Shown piece by piece: positions 52,952 to 60,612 of a stretch of DNA of 64,000 nt. The stretch's first letter is position 1; every line of letters starts with the position of its first letter. The notes under the pieces are model-generated. The model searched no databases. It saw only the letters and a list, made by a program, of their open reading frames with translations, and was not told the origin of the DNA. The translations under genes and the position numbers were made by a program. Source of the stretch: CASFRF01 sp031549345 (GTDB lineage: Bacteria; Verrucomicrobiota; Lentisphaeria; Victivallales; Victivallaceae); the NCBI GenBank assembly GCA_031549345.1, contig JAVBPY010000002.1, positions 186,001 to 250,000 of the forward strand, read 5' to 3'.

Positions 52952-53442
52952 TGCGCCCCCCCTTCATGCGGCAGGACGAGCAAATCCGCCGCAAGTTCAC
53001 GTTCCCGCTTCGTAGCCAGATGACTCCGAATCGCCTCAAATTCAGCCCGGTAACGGGCGACCGACCAAATTTCCACACCGATTTCCACACCGATCACACA
53101 CAGCTCGCACCCCGGTTCCAAATCCGCGTACTCCCGGAAGAGTCCCGGGAGCGTGATCCGCCCCTGACGTGTAATCGTATCCGGCGCGGCCAGCGCTCCA
53201 AAACGCCGCATGGATTGTCGGATTACAAAACTCGAAGCCGCCTTTTCAAGAATCGATTGTTCATGACGGCGCATTTCCGCGTAGACATCTTCCGGGTACA
53301 GGGCCAAGGCTCCCTCAGCAAGACCGTGCAGAACAACTTCACCGCCGCACCGGGCGATAAAGTCATCCACAAAACGCTGCGGCAATTTCAACCGGCCGTT
53401 GCCGTCGAGAATACAGCGTTCCTGTCCGCAAAAAACAAGCAT
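52948..53442 (-). CDS. mraZ: MraZ transcriptional regulator, outside any division cluster
   Basis: 164 residues from ATG 53442 (AGGGGA upstream). Two AbrB-like MraZ half-domains are visible: LDGNGRLKLPQRF near residue 14 and TRQGRITLPGLFREYADLEP near 105. The helical segment ALALYPEDVYAEM lies between them and VEIWSVARYRAEF near the end. E. coli MraZ (152 residues) binds TGGG-type boxes repeated every 10 bp and represses its own division cluster. Here the gene has no rsmH, ftsL or ftsI neighbours and is followed only by a small membrane protein. The matching box array lies at 53447-53490. Confidence 0.88.
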   Translation of the reverse strand: MLVFCGQERCILDGNGRLKLPQRFVDDFIARCGGEVVLHGLAEGALALYPEDVYAEMRRHEQSILEKAASSFVIRQSMRRFGALAAPDTITRQGRITLPGLFREYADLEPGCELCVIGVEIGVEIWSVARYRAEFEAIRSHLATKRERELAADLLVLPHEGGAQ

Positions 53443-53446
53443 TCCA

Positions 53447-53497
53447 TCCCCTATTTTCCATTTACTTCCATTATAATCCATTTTTTTCCAAATTCAA
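53447..53497 (-). promoter_or_regulatory. mraZ promoter covered by five 10-bp-spaced MraZ boxes
   Basis: Minus-strand promoter TTGAAT (53497-53492), 16 bp, TATAAT (53475-53470). TGGA boxes lie at 53490-53487, 53480-53477, 53470-53467 and 53460-53457, with GGGA at 53450-53447, all exactly 10 bp apart. The spacing and TGG(G/A) core match known MraZ operators. They overlap the spacer and flank the -10 box, so bound MraZ should block polymerase. Confidence 0.75.
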
Positions 53498-53628
53498 GGG
53501 ACGGAATTCTTTTTTCCCATATTTTGTTGAAAATAAAAAAAGGGGGGGGGCGGCAGCAACGAGCGATCGGATGATTCCATTTTCAGGGGCGTCATTCCGT
53601 GTGCATGAAGATACCACCCAAAAAGGAA

Positions 53629-53670
53629 TTTTCAAGTCCGCTTATGCCAATGCGCAAGTGGACTTGAAAA
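53629..53670. repeat. 15-bp inverted repeat, possible operator or RNA hairpin
   Basis: Left arm TTTTCAAGTCCGCTT (53629-53643) and right arm AAGTGGACTTGAAAA (53656-53670) are complementary except for one G-T position, with a 12-bp centre. It lies in the 342-bp gap between divergent mraZ and the LURP-one gene. Its right arm contains the -35 box of the promoter at 53664-53692. The rest of that gap (53498-53628) shows only a G9 run and no gene. Confidence 0.6.
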
Positions 53671-53692
53671 ATAGAACAAAACGTATTATTTT
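53664..53692 (+). promoter_or_regulatory. Likely promoter of the LURP-one gene
   Basis: TTGAAA (53664-53669), 17 bp, TATTTT (53687-53692). About 86 nt of leader would follow before ATG 53785. The -35 box sits inside the right arm of the inverted repeat. Confidence 0.5.
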
Positions 53693-53784
53693 GCAGCAAT
53701 ACCTATACGCGGCACGTGGGTGGCATGTGCGGCTCAGCCGCCCGGAGGAACAGAAAAAAATATTGCGGCAAGAATGAAAAAACA

Positions 53785-54258
53785 ATGAAACTATTATTCA
53801 AACAGCGGTTGTTTTCATGGCTGGACAGCTACAATGTTTACGATGAAAATGAGAGTATCGTATTCACTGTAAAGGGTGTTTTGGCCTTCAAACACTGTTT
53901 CAAAATTTTTGACGCGGGCGGCAACGAGGTCGGGATGATTCGGGAAAAAGTCCTTGTTCTTTTCAGGCCCCATTTTGATTTGATCGTCCACGGTGCCGCG
54001 ATGGGGAGCATCATCAAAGAGATTGGACTTTTCAGGCCCCGATTCACGTTGCATTTTCGCAATTGGCGCGTACAAGGCGATTGGCTTGAATGGAACTATC
54101 AAATCCAGTCTCCCCGCGGCGCGGTCGCCAAGATCTCCAAGCGCTTGTTCCGCTGGACCGACACATACGAAATCGACGTGCAAGAACCAGAAGATGCTCT
54201 CGAAGTGCTTATGGTGGTTGTCGCCATTGACGCCGTCAAATGCTCCAAGGATAAATAA
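53785..54258 (+). CDS. LURP-one-related (tubby-like) family protein
   Basis: 157 residues from ATG 53785; the frame runs further upstream but that part has no homology-like character. The sequence follows the LURP-one/YxjI pattern: KQRLFSWLDSYNVYDE, FTVKGVLAFKHCFKIFDAGG, EVGMIREKVL and FRPRFTLHF, then WRVQGDWLEWNYQI. The fold is a tubby-like or scramblase-like 12-strand barrel around a central helix. Function in bacteria is unknown; membrane-lipid association is suspected. The ribosome site is weak. It ends 9 bp before the convergent flavin reductase gene. Confidence 0.82.
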   Translation: MKLLFKQRLFSWLDSYNVYDENESIVFTVKGVLAFKHCFKIFDAGGNEVGMIREKVLVLFRPHFDLIVHGAAMGSIIKEIGLFRPRFTLHFRNWRVQGDWLEWNYQIQSPRGAVAKISKRLFRWTDTYEIDVQEPEDALEVLMVVVAIDAVKCSKDK

Positions 54259-54267
54259 TCCCAAAGG

Positions 54268-54849
54268 TCACGGTTTCCGGCGCACGGAAAACCCGAAATG
54301 GCCAAGACATGCGCCAAGACCGTAGTAGTGGCCGTGCGCGTAGGCGAGGAGATCGCACTCTTCCGTCCGGAGACGGCCGCTCTCATCCAGCAAATCGCCG
54401 GAAACCTGAACAGCCAGAACTTCCGCGATAAACAAAGTATGACTTCCAAGCTCCAGCATTTGCTTCACACGGCATTCCAGCCCGACCGGGCACTCGGCGA
54501 CAAGCGGTGCGCTCACCGTGCTCCCTGTGTACGCCGTCAGTTCGCACGCGGCAAATTTATCCAGTTCCCGCCCGGATTTCACACCGCAAAAATCGACTTC
54601 CCTCGCCTGTCCGGCACGCGGAAGATTCACGGTAAACTCCCCCGTTTCGCGGATCAGCATGTGAGAATACCGTTCGGGGCGGACGGAAATCGAAATCATC
54701 GGCGGCTGCGAACAAACAATTCCCGCCCAGGCAATGGTAATCAGGTTCGGCGGCAAATTCCGCGCGCCCCCGCAGCCGATAAGCACAACAGGCACAGGAG
54801 CAAGCTGCGTGCTTCCCGGCCAGATTTGTTTTTCCGCTCCGGTATTCAT
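54268..54849 (-). CDS. Flavin reductase-like, FMN-binding split-barrel protein
   Basis: 193 residues. LAPVPVVLIGCGG, NLITIAWAGIVCSQPPMISI, RYSHMLIRETGEFTVNLP and the C-terminal AHGHYYGLGACLGHFGFSV are typical of the flavin reductase/NrfX-type split barrel that binds FMN and transfers electrons. The partner is unknown. Its start overlaps the M48 protease stop by one base (TGATG). Confidence 0.88.
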   Translation of the reverse strand: MNTGAEKQIWPGSTQLAPVPVVLIGCGGARNLPPNLITIAWAGIVCSQPPMISISVRPERYSHMLIRETGEFTVNLPRAGQAREVDFCGVKSGRELDKFAACELTAYTGSTVSAPLVAECPVGLECRVKQMLELGSHTLFIAEVLAVQVSGDLLDESGRLRTEECDLLAYAHGHYYGLGACLGHFGFSVRRKP

Positions 54850-55637
54850 CAGTAAATGCTCGATCCGAAATTGCGCTTGATCGGCGCTTTGTAATAACGC
54901 TGAATCGCGTCGGGGAGGGTCTTCTCAATCTCCGCTATGCGGTTGGAACCGCTCGGGTGCGTGGAAAGCCATTCGCTTACCCCCGCGGAGGAAGCGGCGC
55001 TGAACTTCTTCCAAAACGTAAGCGCCGCTCCCGGCTGGTACCCGGCATCGGCCAAAAGATACAGACCGATTTTGTCCGCTTCGTATTCGTCCTGCCGACT
55101 GAACGGCTTGGCCACAGCCAAGTCGGTGGTCAGTCCGTAAAGAGCGGCGACGGTGGAGGAATTGTACCCGCTCGCGGTGATAATCCCAAGCCCCAGCGTG
55201 CTCATATAATCCCAGGAAAGACGTTCCCCGCCGTGTCGGGCGAGCGCGTGCCCGATCTCGTGCCCCACAACAGCGGCCAGCTCCGCATCGTTGGTCATAT
55301 AGCGGAAAATTCCGCTCATAACGGCAACTTTTCCACCGGGGAGGCAAAAAGCGTTGGCCTCATCCGACTCAAAAACAACAAACTCCCAGCTGTACTCGGG
55401 ACGGTTTAAAACACCCGTGATCGCCTCCGCCACACGGGCGAGCGCCGCATTTTGCTGGCTGTTCGCGGAACGCGGGTACTTTGCCTTGTATTCGTTGAAC
55501 GCCTGTATGCCAAGCTGCGACTCCGACGCCTCGCCCGAGAGCATCAACTGCGTCCGTTCGGTATACGGAACAGTACGGCAACCCGTCATAACAAAACACA
55601 TCGAAAAAATTGCAAAAAGAAAAAAACAAACTTTCAT
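54849..55637 (-). CDS. M48 family metalloprotease lipoprotein
   Basis: 262 residues. A lipoprotein signal ends in FVMTGC. The zinc site is complete: VVGHEIGHALARHGGER (HExxH) and EYEADKIGLYLLADAGY (third ligand Glu). It resembles the periplasmic LoiP/YcaL/BepA group that clears misfolded outer-membrane proteins. A promoter is at 55679-55707, and GGAG lies about 10 bp before the ATG. Confidence 0.92.
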   Translation of the reverse strand: MKVCFFLFAIFSMCFVMTGCRTVPYTERTQLMLSGEASESQLGIQAFNEYKAKYPRSANSQQNAALARVAEAITGVLNRPEYSWEFVVFESDEANAFCLPGGKVAVMSGIFRYMTNDAELAAVVGHEIGHALARHGGERLSWDYMSTLGLGIITASGYNSSTVAALYGLTTDLAVAKPFSRQDEYEADKIGLYLLADAGYQPGAALTFWKKFSAASSAGVSEWLSTHPSGSNRIAEIEKTLPDAIQRYYKAPIKRNFGSSIY

Positions 55638-55678
55638 CGCACATCATCTCCGGAATGTAAAATAAAAAACACGGTCTA

Positions 55679-55707
55679 AATGTACCCGCATCCCCCTGCC
55701 CTGTCAA
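55679..55707 (-). promoter_or_regulatory. Promoter of the M48 protease gene
   Basis: Minus strand consensus TTGACA (55707-55702), 17 bp, TACATT (55684-55679). It lies at the end of, and slightly upstream of, the stop region of the next gene. Confidence 0.65.
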
Positions 55708-55717
55708 GCGTGAAATT

Positions 55718-57379
55718 TCACAAAAGTAAAAATTCCATATCGATTTTTTTCCGCTGCATTTCGTTGGCCGACTCGGCCCGGGAGCGCTCCAGAAAAATAC
55801 GCGCAGCCGCCTTATCCCCGCACTGACGGCTCGCCACGGCGCAAGAAAAGTAATACGCGCAACGCAATTCAGCCGGCAGCGCAGCCGCGTCCACCCGGCG
55901 CAACCGCTCCGCCGCCTCCGTCGGACGCAACAAAACAAGGAGCGCCGTTCCGACATAATAATCCAGCGCGGCATGGCGCAAACCCGCCCGCTCCGAACGG
56001 GCCGCCGCCTCCAGAACCTCCGCACAACGCCCCTGGGCCATAAGCGTCCGAATCAACGTCAGCGTATAATTCACATTCCCCGGAGCCGCCTGGTGCGCCA
56101 ATGCAAAATAACTCGCCGCCGGTTCCTGCGGGTAATGCACTCTCCTCGGCTCCTTTTGCAAGGCCAACCCCCAGGCGAAATAATCGGCGCTCCTCCGGGG
56201 CGTATCATAGGGAACCGTAAGGATAAAGGAAAGCGTCATGGCCGCGCACACCGCCGCCACGCGCCGCCAGTCCTTCCGCCAACGGAGCAAACAGAAAAAA
56301 GGCATGGGGGCAAAAAATGCAAAATACGGATAAAGCACCAGACGATAACGCCCCAGAGGCGTGAACGCCGCCACAGGCAACGCCAACAGCAACGCCAGAA
56401 CCGCCATACCCCAGAAACGCCGGCCGCGCAACGGCGCAAGGAGCCATCCGCACAACGCCAGCGGCAACAGGAGAATCGGCCCAACCGTCCAAAATCCGAA
56501 ATTGCAGCGCTGCACGATGAAATGGTAATTCAAATTATCCGGCACCTCCGGGAAACGCATCAGACGCAAAAGATTGAACCCGATGTTTTTTGCGTAACGC
56601 GGCATATCCGCCAACGAAAGCGGACGGGGCTCCACATTCAACGTCTGCAAATCCGCGCTCCGGCCCACCGTTGCGATGTACTCTAGATTTCCCCCGTAAA
56701 CTGGCAGCCCGTACCCCGCGACAAGCAAATTGTATCCCATCGCCGCCAACAGCACCCCGCCGCCGGAAGCCAACAAAAGCACACCGCGCTTCCGGTCCCC
56801 GCGACGCCAAAACCGCCACAAAAGCCATGCAGAACAGACCAGGGCCCAAGGCACTCCGACCGGTCGCCCGGTACAAACCAATGCGAGAAGACCGCCCGCA
56901 AGGATTACCCTCCAAATGCCGCAACGCCGTCCCGCCGCCCCCAGAACCGCCGCCAACGCCGCGCAGGCGATCAACGCAAGCGTGGATTCCTGAAGAACCA
57001 TGTGTTCATACATCAGCGCGGGCGCATAGAGCGCGGCCAATCCGCCGGAAGCAAGCGCCCAGAGGCGGTTTCCCGTCAACCGCAGCGCAATAAACGCGAC
57101 AAGAACCGCTACGGCGACGCCGCCCAGGCTCTGAAAGATAATAAGAGGCTTCAACTCCCCTGTCAGACCGACTAAAAAGCGGTAAGGGGTAAAAATCATT
57201 TTCCCCTGCGCAAAAAGCGCGCCGAGTTCCCGGTGCGTGAGCATATCAAGGCCGGGAATGGAATTCAAAACATGCAACGGCGACTTGACGTTGCTCCAAT
57301 GCCAGTCAAGCCGGACGAAAAACGCCAGCGCCGCGACAATCGAATAGAGCACATACGGTTTTAATATGCATTTTTTCAT
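55718..57379 (-). CDS. Polytopic membrane protein, GT-C glycosyltransferase-like, with C-terminal TPR region
   Basis: 553 residues from ATG 57379 (MKKCILKPYVLYS); a TTG nine codons upstream lies inside the promoter. About ten membrane segments occupy residues 10-410. A soluble tail (about 420-553) is made of helical hairpins like TPRs (AASYFALAHQAAPGNVNY, HAALDYYVGTALLVLLRPTE). The large loop after the first span (IPGLDMLTHRELGALFAQ) resembles GT-C or ArnT/PMT-type enzymes, which use polyprenyl-linked sugars. No catalytic DE pair is certain, so activity is inference. The promoter is shared with rpsB in overlapping divergent form. Confidence 0.72.
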   Translation of the reverse strand: MKKCILKPYVLYSIVAALAFFVRLDWHWSNVKSPLHVLNSIPGLDMLTHRELGALFAQGKMIFTPYRFLVGLTGELKPLIIFQSLGGVAVAVLVAFIALRLTGNRLWALASGGLAALYAPALMYEHMVLQESTLALIACAALAAVLGAAGRRCGIWRVILAGGLLALVCTGRPVGVPWALVCSAWLLWRFWRRGDRKRGVLLLASGGGVLLAAMGYNLLVAGYGLPVYGGNLEYIATVGRSADLQTLNVEPRPLSLADMPRYAKNIGFNLLRLMRFPEVPDNLNYHFIVQRCNFGFWTVGPILLLPLALCGWLLAPLRGRRFWGMAVLALLLALPVAAFTPLGRYRLVLYPYFAFFAPMPFFCLLRWRKDWRRVAAVCAAMTLSFILTVPYDTPRRSADYFAWGLALQKEPRRVHYPQEPAASYFALAHQAAPGNVNYTLTLIRTLMAQGRCAEVLEAAARSERAGLRHAALDYYVGTALLVLLRPTEAAERLRRVDAAALPAELRCAYYFSCAVASRQCGDKAAARIFLERSRAESANEMQRKKIDMEFLLL

Positions 57380-57385
57380 GCTTAT

Positions 57386-57414
57386 ACTATAGCCGGAGAG
57401 TTGCAAAGTTTCAA
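57386..57414 (-). promoter_or_regulatory. Promoter of the membrane GT-C-like gene, predicted leaderless
   Basis: Minus strand TTGAAA (57414-57409), 17 bp, TATAGT (57391-57386). ATG 57379 begins 6 bp after the -10 box, where transcription would start. No Shine-Dalgarno fits in ATAAGC. Confidence 0.75.
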
Positions 57415-57428
57415 ATCAGCGCTATAGT
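57401..57428 (+). promoter_or_regulatory. Promoter of rpsB-tsf
   Basis: TTGCAA (57401-57406), 16 bp, TATAGT (57423-57428). Its -35 box lies in the spacer of the opposite promoter, so the two cannot be occupied at once. An 80-nt leader precedes rpsB. Confidence 0.65.
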
Positions 57429-57515
57429 ATAATTTTGGTATGCGTCCACAGTTGGGCGCGAACAAACAAACACAGGGCGACTTGTTGCAAAGCGCCGCAA
57501 AAAGGAGAAGCCATT

Positions 57516-58421
57516 ATGGCGAAGATTACGATCGACGATCTGTTGGAAGCCGGGTGTCACTTTGGTCACCAGACCAAGCGTTGGAACCCGAAGATGAAAC
57601 CGTACGTCTACGGAGCCCGTAATGGTATTTCCATCATCGACCTGACCAAGACGATGCACCAGCTGGCGGCGAGCTGCAATTTCCTCCAGCGCGTCGTTAT
57701 TTCCGGCGGCGATATCCTTTTTGTGGGCACCAAGCGCCAGGCGCGCGACATCACCAAGGCGTTGGCCGAGCGCACTGGCATGAGCCATGTTTCCGAGCGT
57801 TGGCTCGGCGGCACCCTTACCAACAACGTTACAATCCGCAAGAGCATCGCCAAGATGGGCGAGATCGACGCGCTCCTCGGCAGCGACAAAGCCAACGGCA
57901 TGAAGAAAAAAGAACTTTCGATCATGAGCCGCAACGCCGAGCGTCTGCACCGCGACCTCGACGGCATCGCCTCGATGAAGAAGCTCCCCGCCGCGTTGGT
58001 TGTAATCGACGTGTGCAACGAACTGAACGCCGTGCGCGAAGCGAATAAGCTGAACATTCCGATCGTCGCGATCGTCGATACCAACGGGGATCCGACCCTG
58101 ATCGATTACCCCGTCGCGGCGAACGACGATGCGGTGAAGTCGATCGAACTGATTACGAACCTTTTCGCCGATTCGATCCTCGTGGCGAAGGAAGTCTACC
58201 AGAAGAAGGTCGTCGAAGAACGCGAAGCCAAGGAAGCCGAGAAGAAAAAGGCGCAGGAAGCCCAGGAGGAAGCCGCCGCTTCCGACGAAGCGGCGAAGAA
58301 AACCGCCCCCCGTCCGCGCACCCGCAAGGCCGATGGCGAAACCGCCAAACCGCGCGCCAAGAAAGCGGATGCCGCTCCGGAAACAGCTCCGGAAGCCGCC
58401 TCCACGGAAACGGCCGAATAA
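57516..58421 (+). CDS. rpsB: 30S ribosomal protein S2 with long C-terminal tail
   Basis: 301 residues from ATG 57516, preceded by AAAAAGGAGAAG. MAKITIDDLLEAGCHFGHQT, NGISIIDLTKT, VGTKRQARDI, WLGGTLTNN and IVDTNGDPTLIDYPVAANDD are standard for S2. The core ends near residue 228. A 70-residue Ala/Lys/Glu-rich, low-complexity tail follows; E. coli S2 is 241 residues. It is followed after 36 bp by tsf, the usual partner. Confidence 0.97.
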   Translation: MAKITIDDLLEAGCHFGHQTKRWNPKMKPYVYGARNGISIIDLTKTMHQLAASCNFLQRVVISGGDILFVGTKRQARDITKALAERTGMSHVSERWLGGTLTNNVTIRKSIAKMGEIDALLGSDKANGMKKKELSIMSRNAERLHRDLDGIASMKKLPAALVVIDVCNELNAVREANKLNIPIVAIVDTNGDPTLIDYPVAANDDAVKSIELITNLFADSILVAKEVYQKKVVEEREAKEAEKKKAQEAQEEAAASDEAAKKTAPRPRTRKADGETAKPRAKKADAAPETAPEAASTETAE

Positions 58422-58457
58422 GGCCTCCGGCTACGAAGAACATAAGGAATACTGACA

Positions 58458-59261
58458 ATGATTACTGCGGAAACAGTGAAGCAGCTCCGGGACAAGACCG
58501 GAGCCGGCATGATGGATTGCAAGCGCGCCCTGACTGAAGCGGGCGGCGATATGGACAAAGCGGTGGACATCCTCCGCAAGTCCGGTGTCGCCAAGGCGGA
58601 AAAGAAGGTCGGCCGCGCGACAAACCAGGGGAAAGTACTTCCCTTGATCTCCGGCAAAGTAGCCACAATGGTGGAAATGCTCTGCGAAACGGACTTCGCG
58701 GCCAACACCGACCGCTTCAGCGCCCTGGTTCAGGGACTGGCCGCCGCGGGGCAGAAGCTCGCAACGGAAGGCGACATCGCCGACGCGTTGAACGAAGCGG
58801 AAAAAGCCGAACTCACCGAAAACATCGCGCGTATCGGTGAAAACATGCAGCTCCGCCGCGCCATCCGCTGGACAACCTCCGGCGTTTTCGCCAGCTACAT
58901 TCACATGGGCGGCAAAATCGGCGTTCTGGTTGATGTGGAAGGAGAAACCGATCCGACGGTCCTGAGCGATCTTTGCATGCACATCGCCGCGTTCAGTCCG
59001 TCTTACATCCTCCCGGCGGATGTTCCGGCGGATATCCTGAACAAGGAAAAAGAAATTGCCCTTGCCGCCGATCCGAAGCTCGCCGGCAAACCCGCCGAGA
59101 TGATCGCCAAGATTCTTGACGGCAAAATGAACAAGTATTATACGGAAGTTTGCCTGATGAACCAGGCGTGGATCAACGACGACAAGTCGTCGCTCTCCAA
59201 ACTGAAACCGAACCTGAAGGTGAAGCGATTCGCCCGCTGGACGGTCGGCGAAGATATCTAA
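58458..59261 (+). CDS. tsf: Elongation factor Ts
   Basis: 267 residues. EF-Ts recycles EF-Tu by exchanging GDP for GTP. The start ITAETVKQLRDKTGAGMMDC is the family signature (UBA-like helix), followed by ALTEAGGDMDKAVDILRKSG and the core VEMLCETDFAANTDRF. It is co-transcribed with rpsB and closed by the terminator at 59284. Confidence 0.97.
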   Translation: MITAETVKQLRDKTGAGMMDCKRALTEAGGDMDKAVDILRKSGVAKAEKKVGRATNQGKVLPLISGKVATMVEMLCETDFAANTDRFSALVQGLAAAGQKLATEGDIADALNEAEKAELTENIARIGENMQLRRAIRWTTSGVFASYIHMGGKIGVLVDVEGETDPTVLSDLCMHIAAFSPSYILPADVPADILNKEKEIALAADPKLAGKPAEMIAKILDGKMNKYYTEVCLMNQAWINDDKSSLSKLKPNLKVKRFARWTVGEDI

Positions 59262-59283
59262 TACCTCTTCGAATCCCAAAAGG

Positions 59284-59317
59284 CGCGTGAAGGATAATTT
59301 CCTTCACGCGTTTTTTT
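59284..59317 (+). terminator. Rho-independent terminator of rpsB-tsf
   Basis: Arms CGCGTGAAGGA (59284-59294) and TCCTTCACGCG (59300-59310) form a perfect 11-bp stem with a 5-nt loop, followed by seven T (59311-59317). Confidence 0.95.
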
Positions 59318-59859
59318 GTGCCTTAATAAAGATTCAGTGATTCGGAATGAGGCGCCTCGCTTGGCGGGGGCGGGGCGTTTCGGCGGACAATTTCAATGTG
59401 ATAGAGCACAGGGGGCGAGATGATGGAGCCCGGCGCTTCCCCCCCGGCCCCCATTCGAGATGCCGGACGGTCAGCGGGGTGGGTGGAATATTCTATTCGT
59501 GATTGCGGCGACGGTTCCACCGCCGCGATGGAGCGGAGCGCTGTACTTTCGCATTCAAACCTTTATGTGGCGCTTTGCGTTAACCCGCCGCAAGGCGGGC
59601 GCATCAAGGGCCGCGCCCTTGTGCGGGATTCCCAAGGGGCGCATAGCTCCTTGGGGCGGAAGCAGGCGTAGGGAGCGAGTGCCGAGCGAAGCGGTGTTCC
59701 TGAATCCCTTCGGGGCGGTCCCCATTCCCAAGCCTACCCTCCCACCCCCATCCCGCCCCGAACAATACAACGGGTACAGGGGCCATTCGGCCCTGTTGCG
59801 CCCCAAGGCGCCGAGGGGTGTGGGGGGCGCAAAGGGCCCACCACTCTCCCGCCCACAAT
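59318..59859. other. 542-bp non-coding gap with a run of hairpins
   Basis: It lies between the convergent ends of tsf and the PP2C gene. Open frames cross it on both strands, but all are Gly/Pro/Arg-rich with no recognisable domain. Five compact hairpins occur in a row on the plus strand: 59584-59599 (CCCGCC, GCAA loop, GGCGGG), 59606-59620 (AAGGGC, GCCCTT), 59631-59655 (CCCAAGG, CCTTGGG), 59706-59715 (CCC, TTCG loop, GGG) and 59776-59796 (ACAGGGGCC, GGCCCTGT with one bulge). Two loops are of stable GNRA or UUCG type. It may be an intergenic repeat or a structured RNA. Confidence 0.5.
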
Positions 59860-60612
59860 TTATGACTGGGGGGAATCGTCGGCGGAGCGGACGAGAATTC
59901 CGGTGATGTTGTCGCGACCGTTGGAAACAAGGGCTTGGCGCAACATAAGGCTGGCGGCACGGCGGGAGTCGGATTCGGCAATCAATTTGGCGATGCCCAT
60001 GTCTTCGACGGGGCGATAAAGGCCATCGCTGCAAAGGAGATAGCGGCTTCCGGCACGTCGTGGCAAAGTCTGCATATCAAGACGCAACGAAGCGGTGGTG
60101 CCGACGGCGCGGAGGATGGCGTTCGCGTAACGCGCAAGGTCCGCATCGGAATATTCCTTGGCAGTCGGCACATGGTCGCAAGTGAGCTGGCGCAACGGAG
60201 CGCGGGGCGACCATTCGTAGAGGCGGCTGTCGCCGGCGTGACAAACGACGATTTCCTTTTCAAAAAACAATGCCGCGACGATGGTGCTCCCCATGGGACG
60301 GTGTTCCTCTTCGCCGCGATTTCGACTGTAAATCGCCTGATTGATGGCCATGATTGTGCTTTGGAGGAAAGCGCTTCCGGCCTCGGCGGAGGTTAAACTT
60401 TTGTAGTTCTTCTGGAATGCCAGAAGCATCCTGTGGCAGATAATAAAGCTGGCAAGATCCCCGCGGTGGTGTCCGCCGATGCCGTCGGCGACGACGGCGA
60501 GTGCGCAAGCCCCATCCGGCGGCGTACAGCAAATAAAATTGTCTTCGTTGCGTGGACGGACGCCGATGTTGCTTGCGCCGTAGAGGCGGATGTTGTGGCG
60601 GGGAATGCTCAT
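59860..60612 (-). CDS. PP2C-family serine/threonine protein phosphatase
   Basis: 250 residues. Complete PP2C (PPM) motif set: RPRNEDNF, VVADGIGGH, MGSTIVAAL, HAGDSRLYEW, CSDGLY and GRDNITGILV; the metal-binding aspartates are all present. It would remove phosphate from Ser/Thr, a natural counterpart to the FHA proteins at 1814-3238 and 5462-7183. No kinase is in the window. Its start overlaps the SGNH hydrolase stop by four bases. Confidence 0.93.
   Translation of the reverse strand: MSIPRHNIRLYGASNIGVRPRNEDNFICCTPPDGACALAVVADGIGGHHRGDLASFIICHRMLLAFQKNYKSLTSAEAGSAFLQSTIMAINQAIYSRNRGEEEHRPMGSTIVAALFFEKEIVVCHAGDSRLYEWSPRAPLRQLTCDHVPTAKEYSDADLARYANAILRAVGTTASLRLDMQTLPRRAGSRYLLCSDGLYRPVEDMGIAKLIAESDSRRAASLMLRQALVSNGRDNITGILVRSADDSPQS

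Noticed and set aside
53571..53777. A 68-codon plus-strand frame between mraZ and the LURP-one gene
   Set aside because: No ribosome site; it spans the inverted repeat and promoter and has no family resemblance.
57435..57515. 27-codon upstream extension of the rpsB frame
   Set aside because: S2 proteins start with the MAKI-type sequence at 57516, which has its own strong ribosome site; the extension is leader RNA.
59460..59906. 148-codon plus frame, and similar minus frames, in the tsf-PP2C gap
   Set aside because: Low-complexity Gly/Pro/Arg sequence open on several frames at once, which is typical of GC-rich non-coding DNA.
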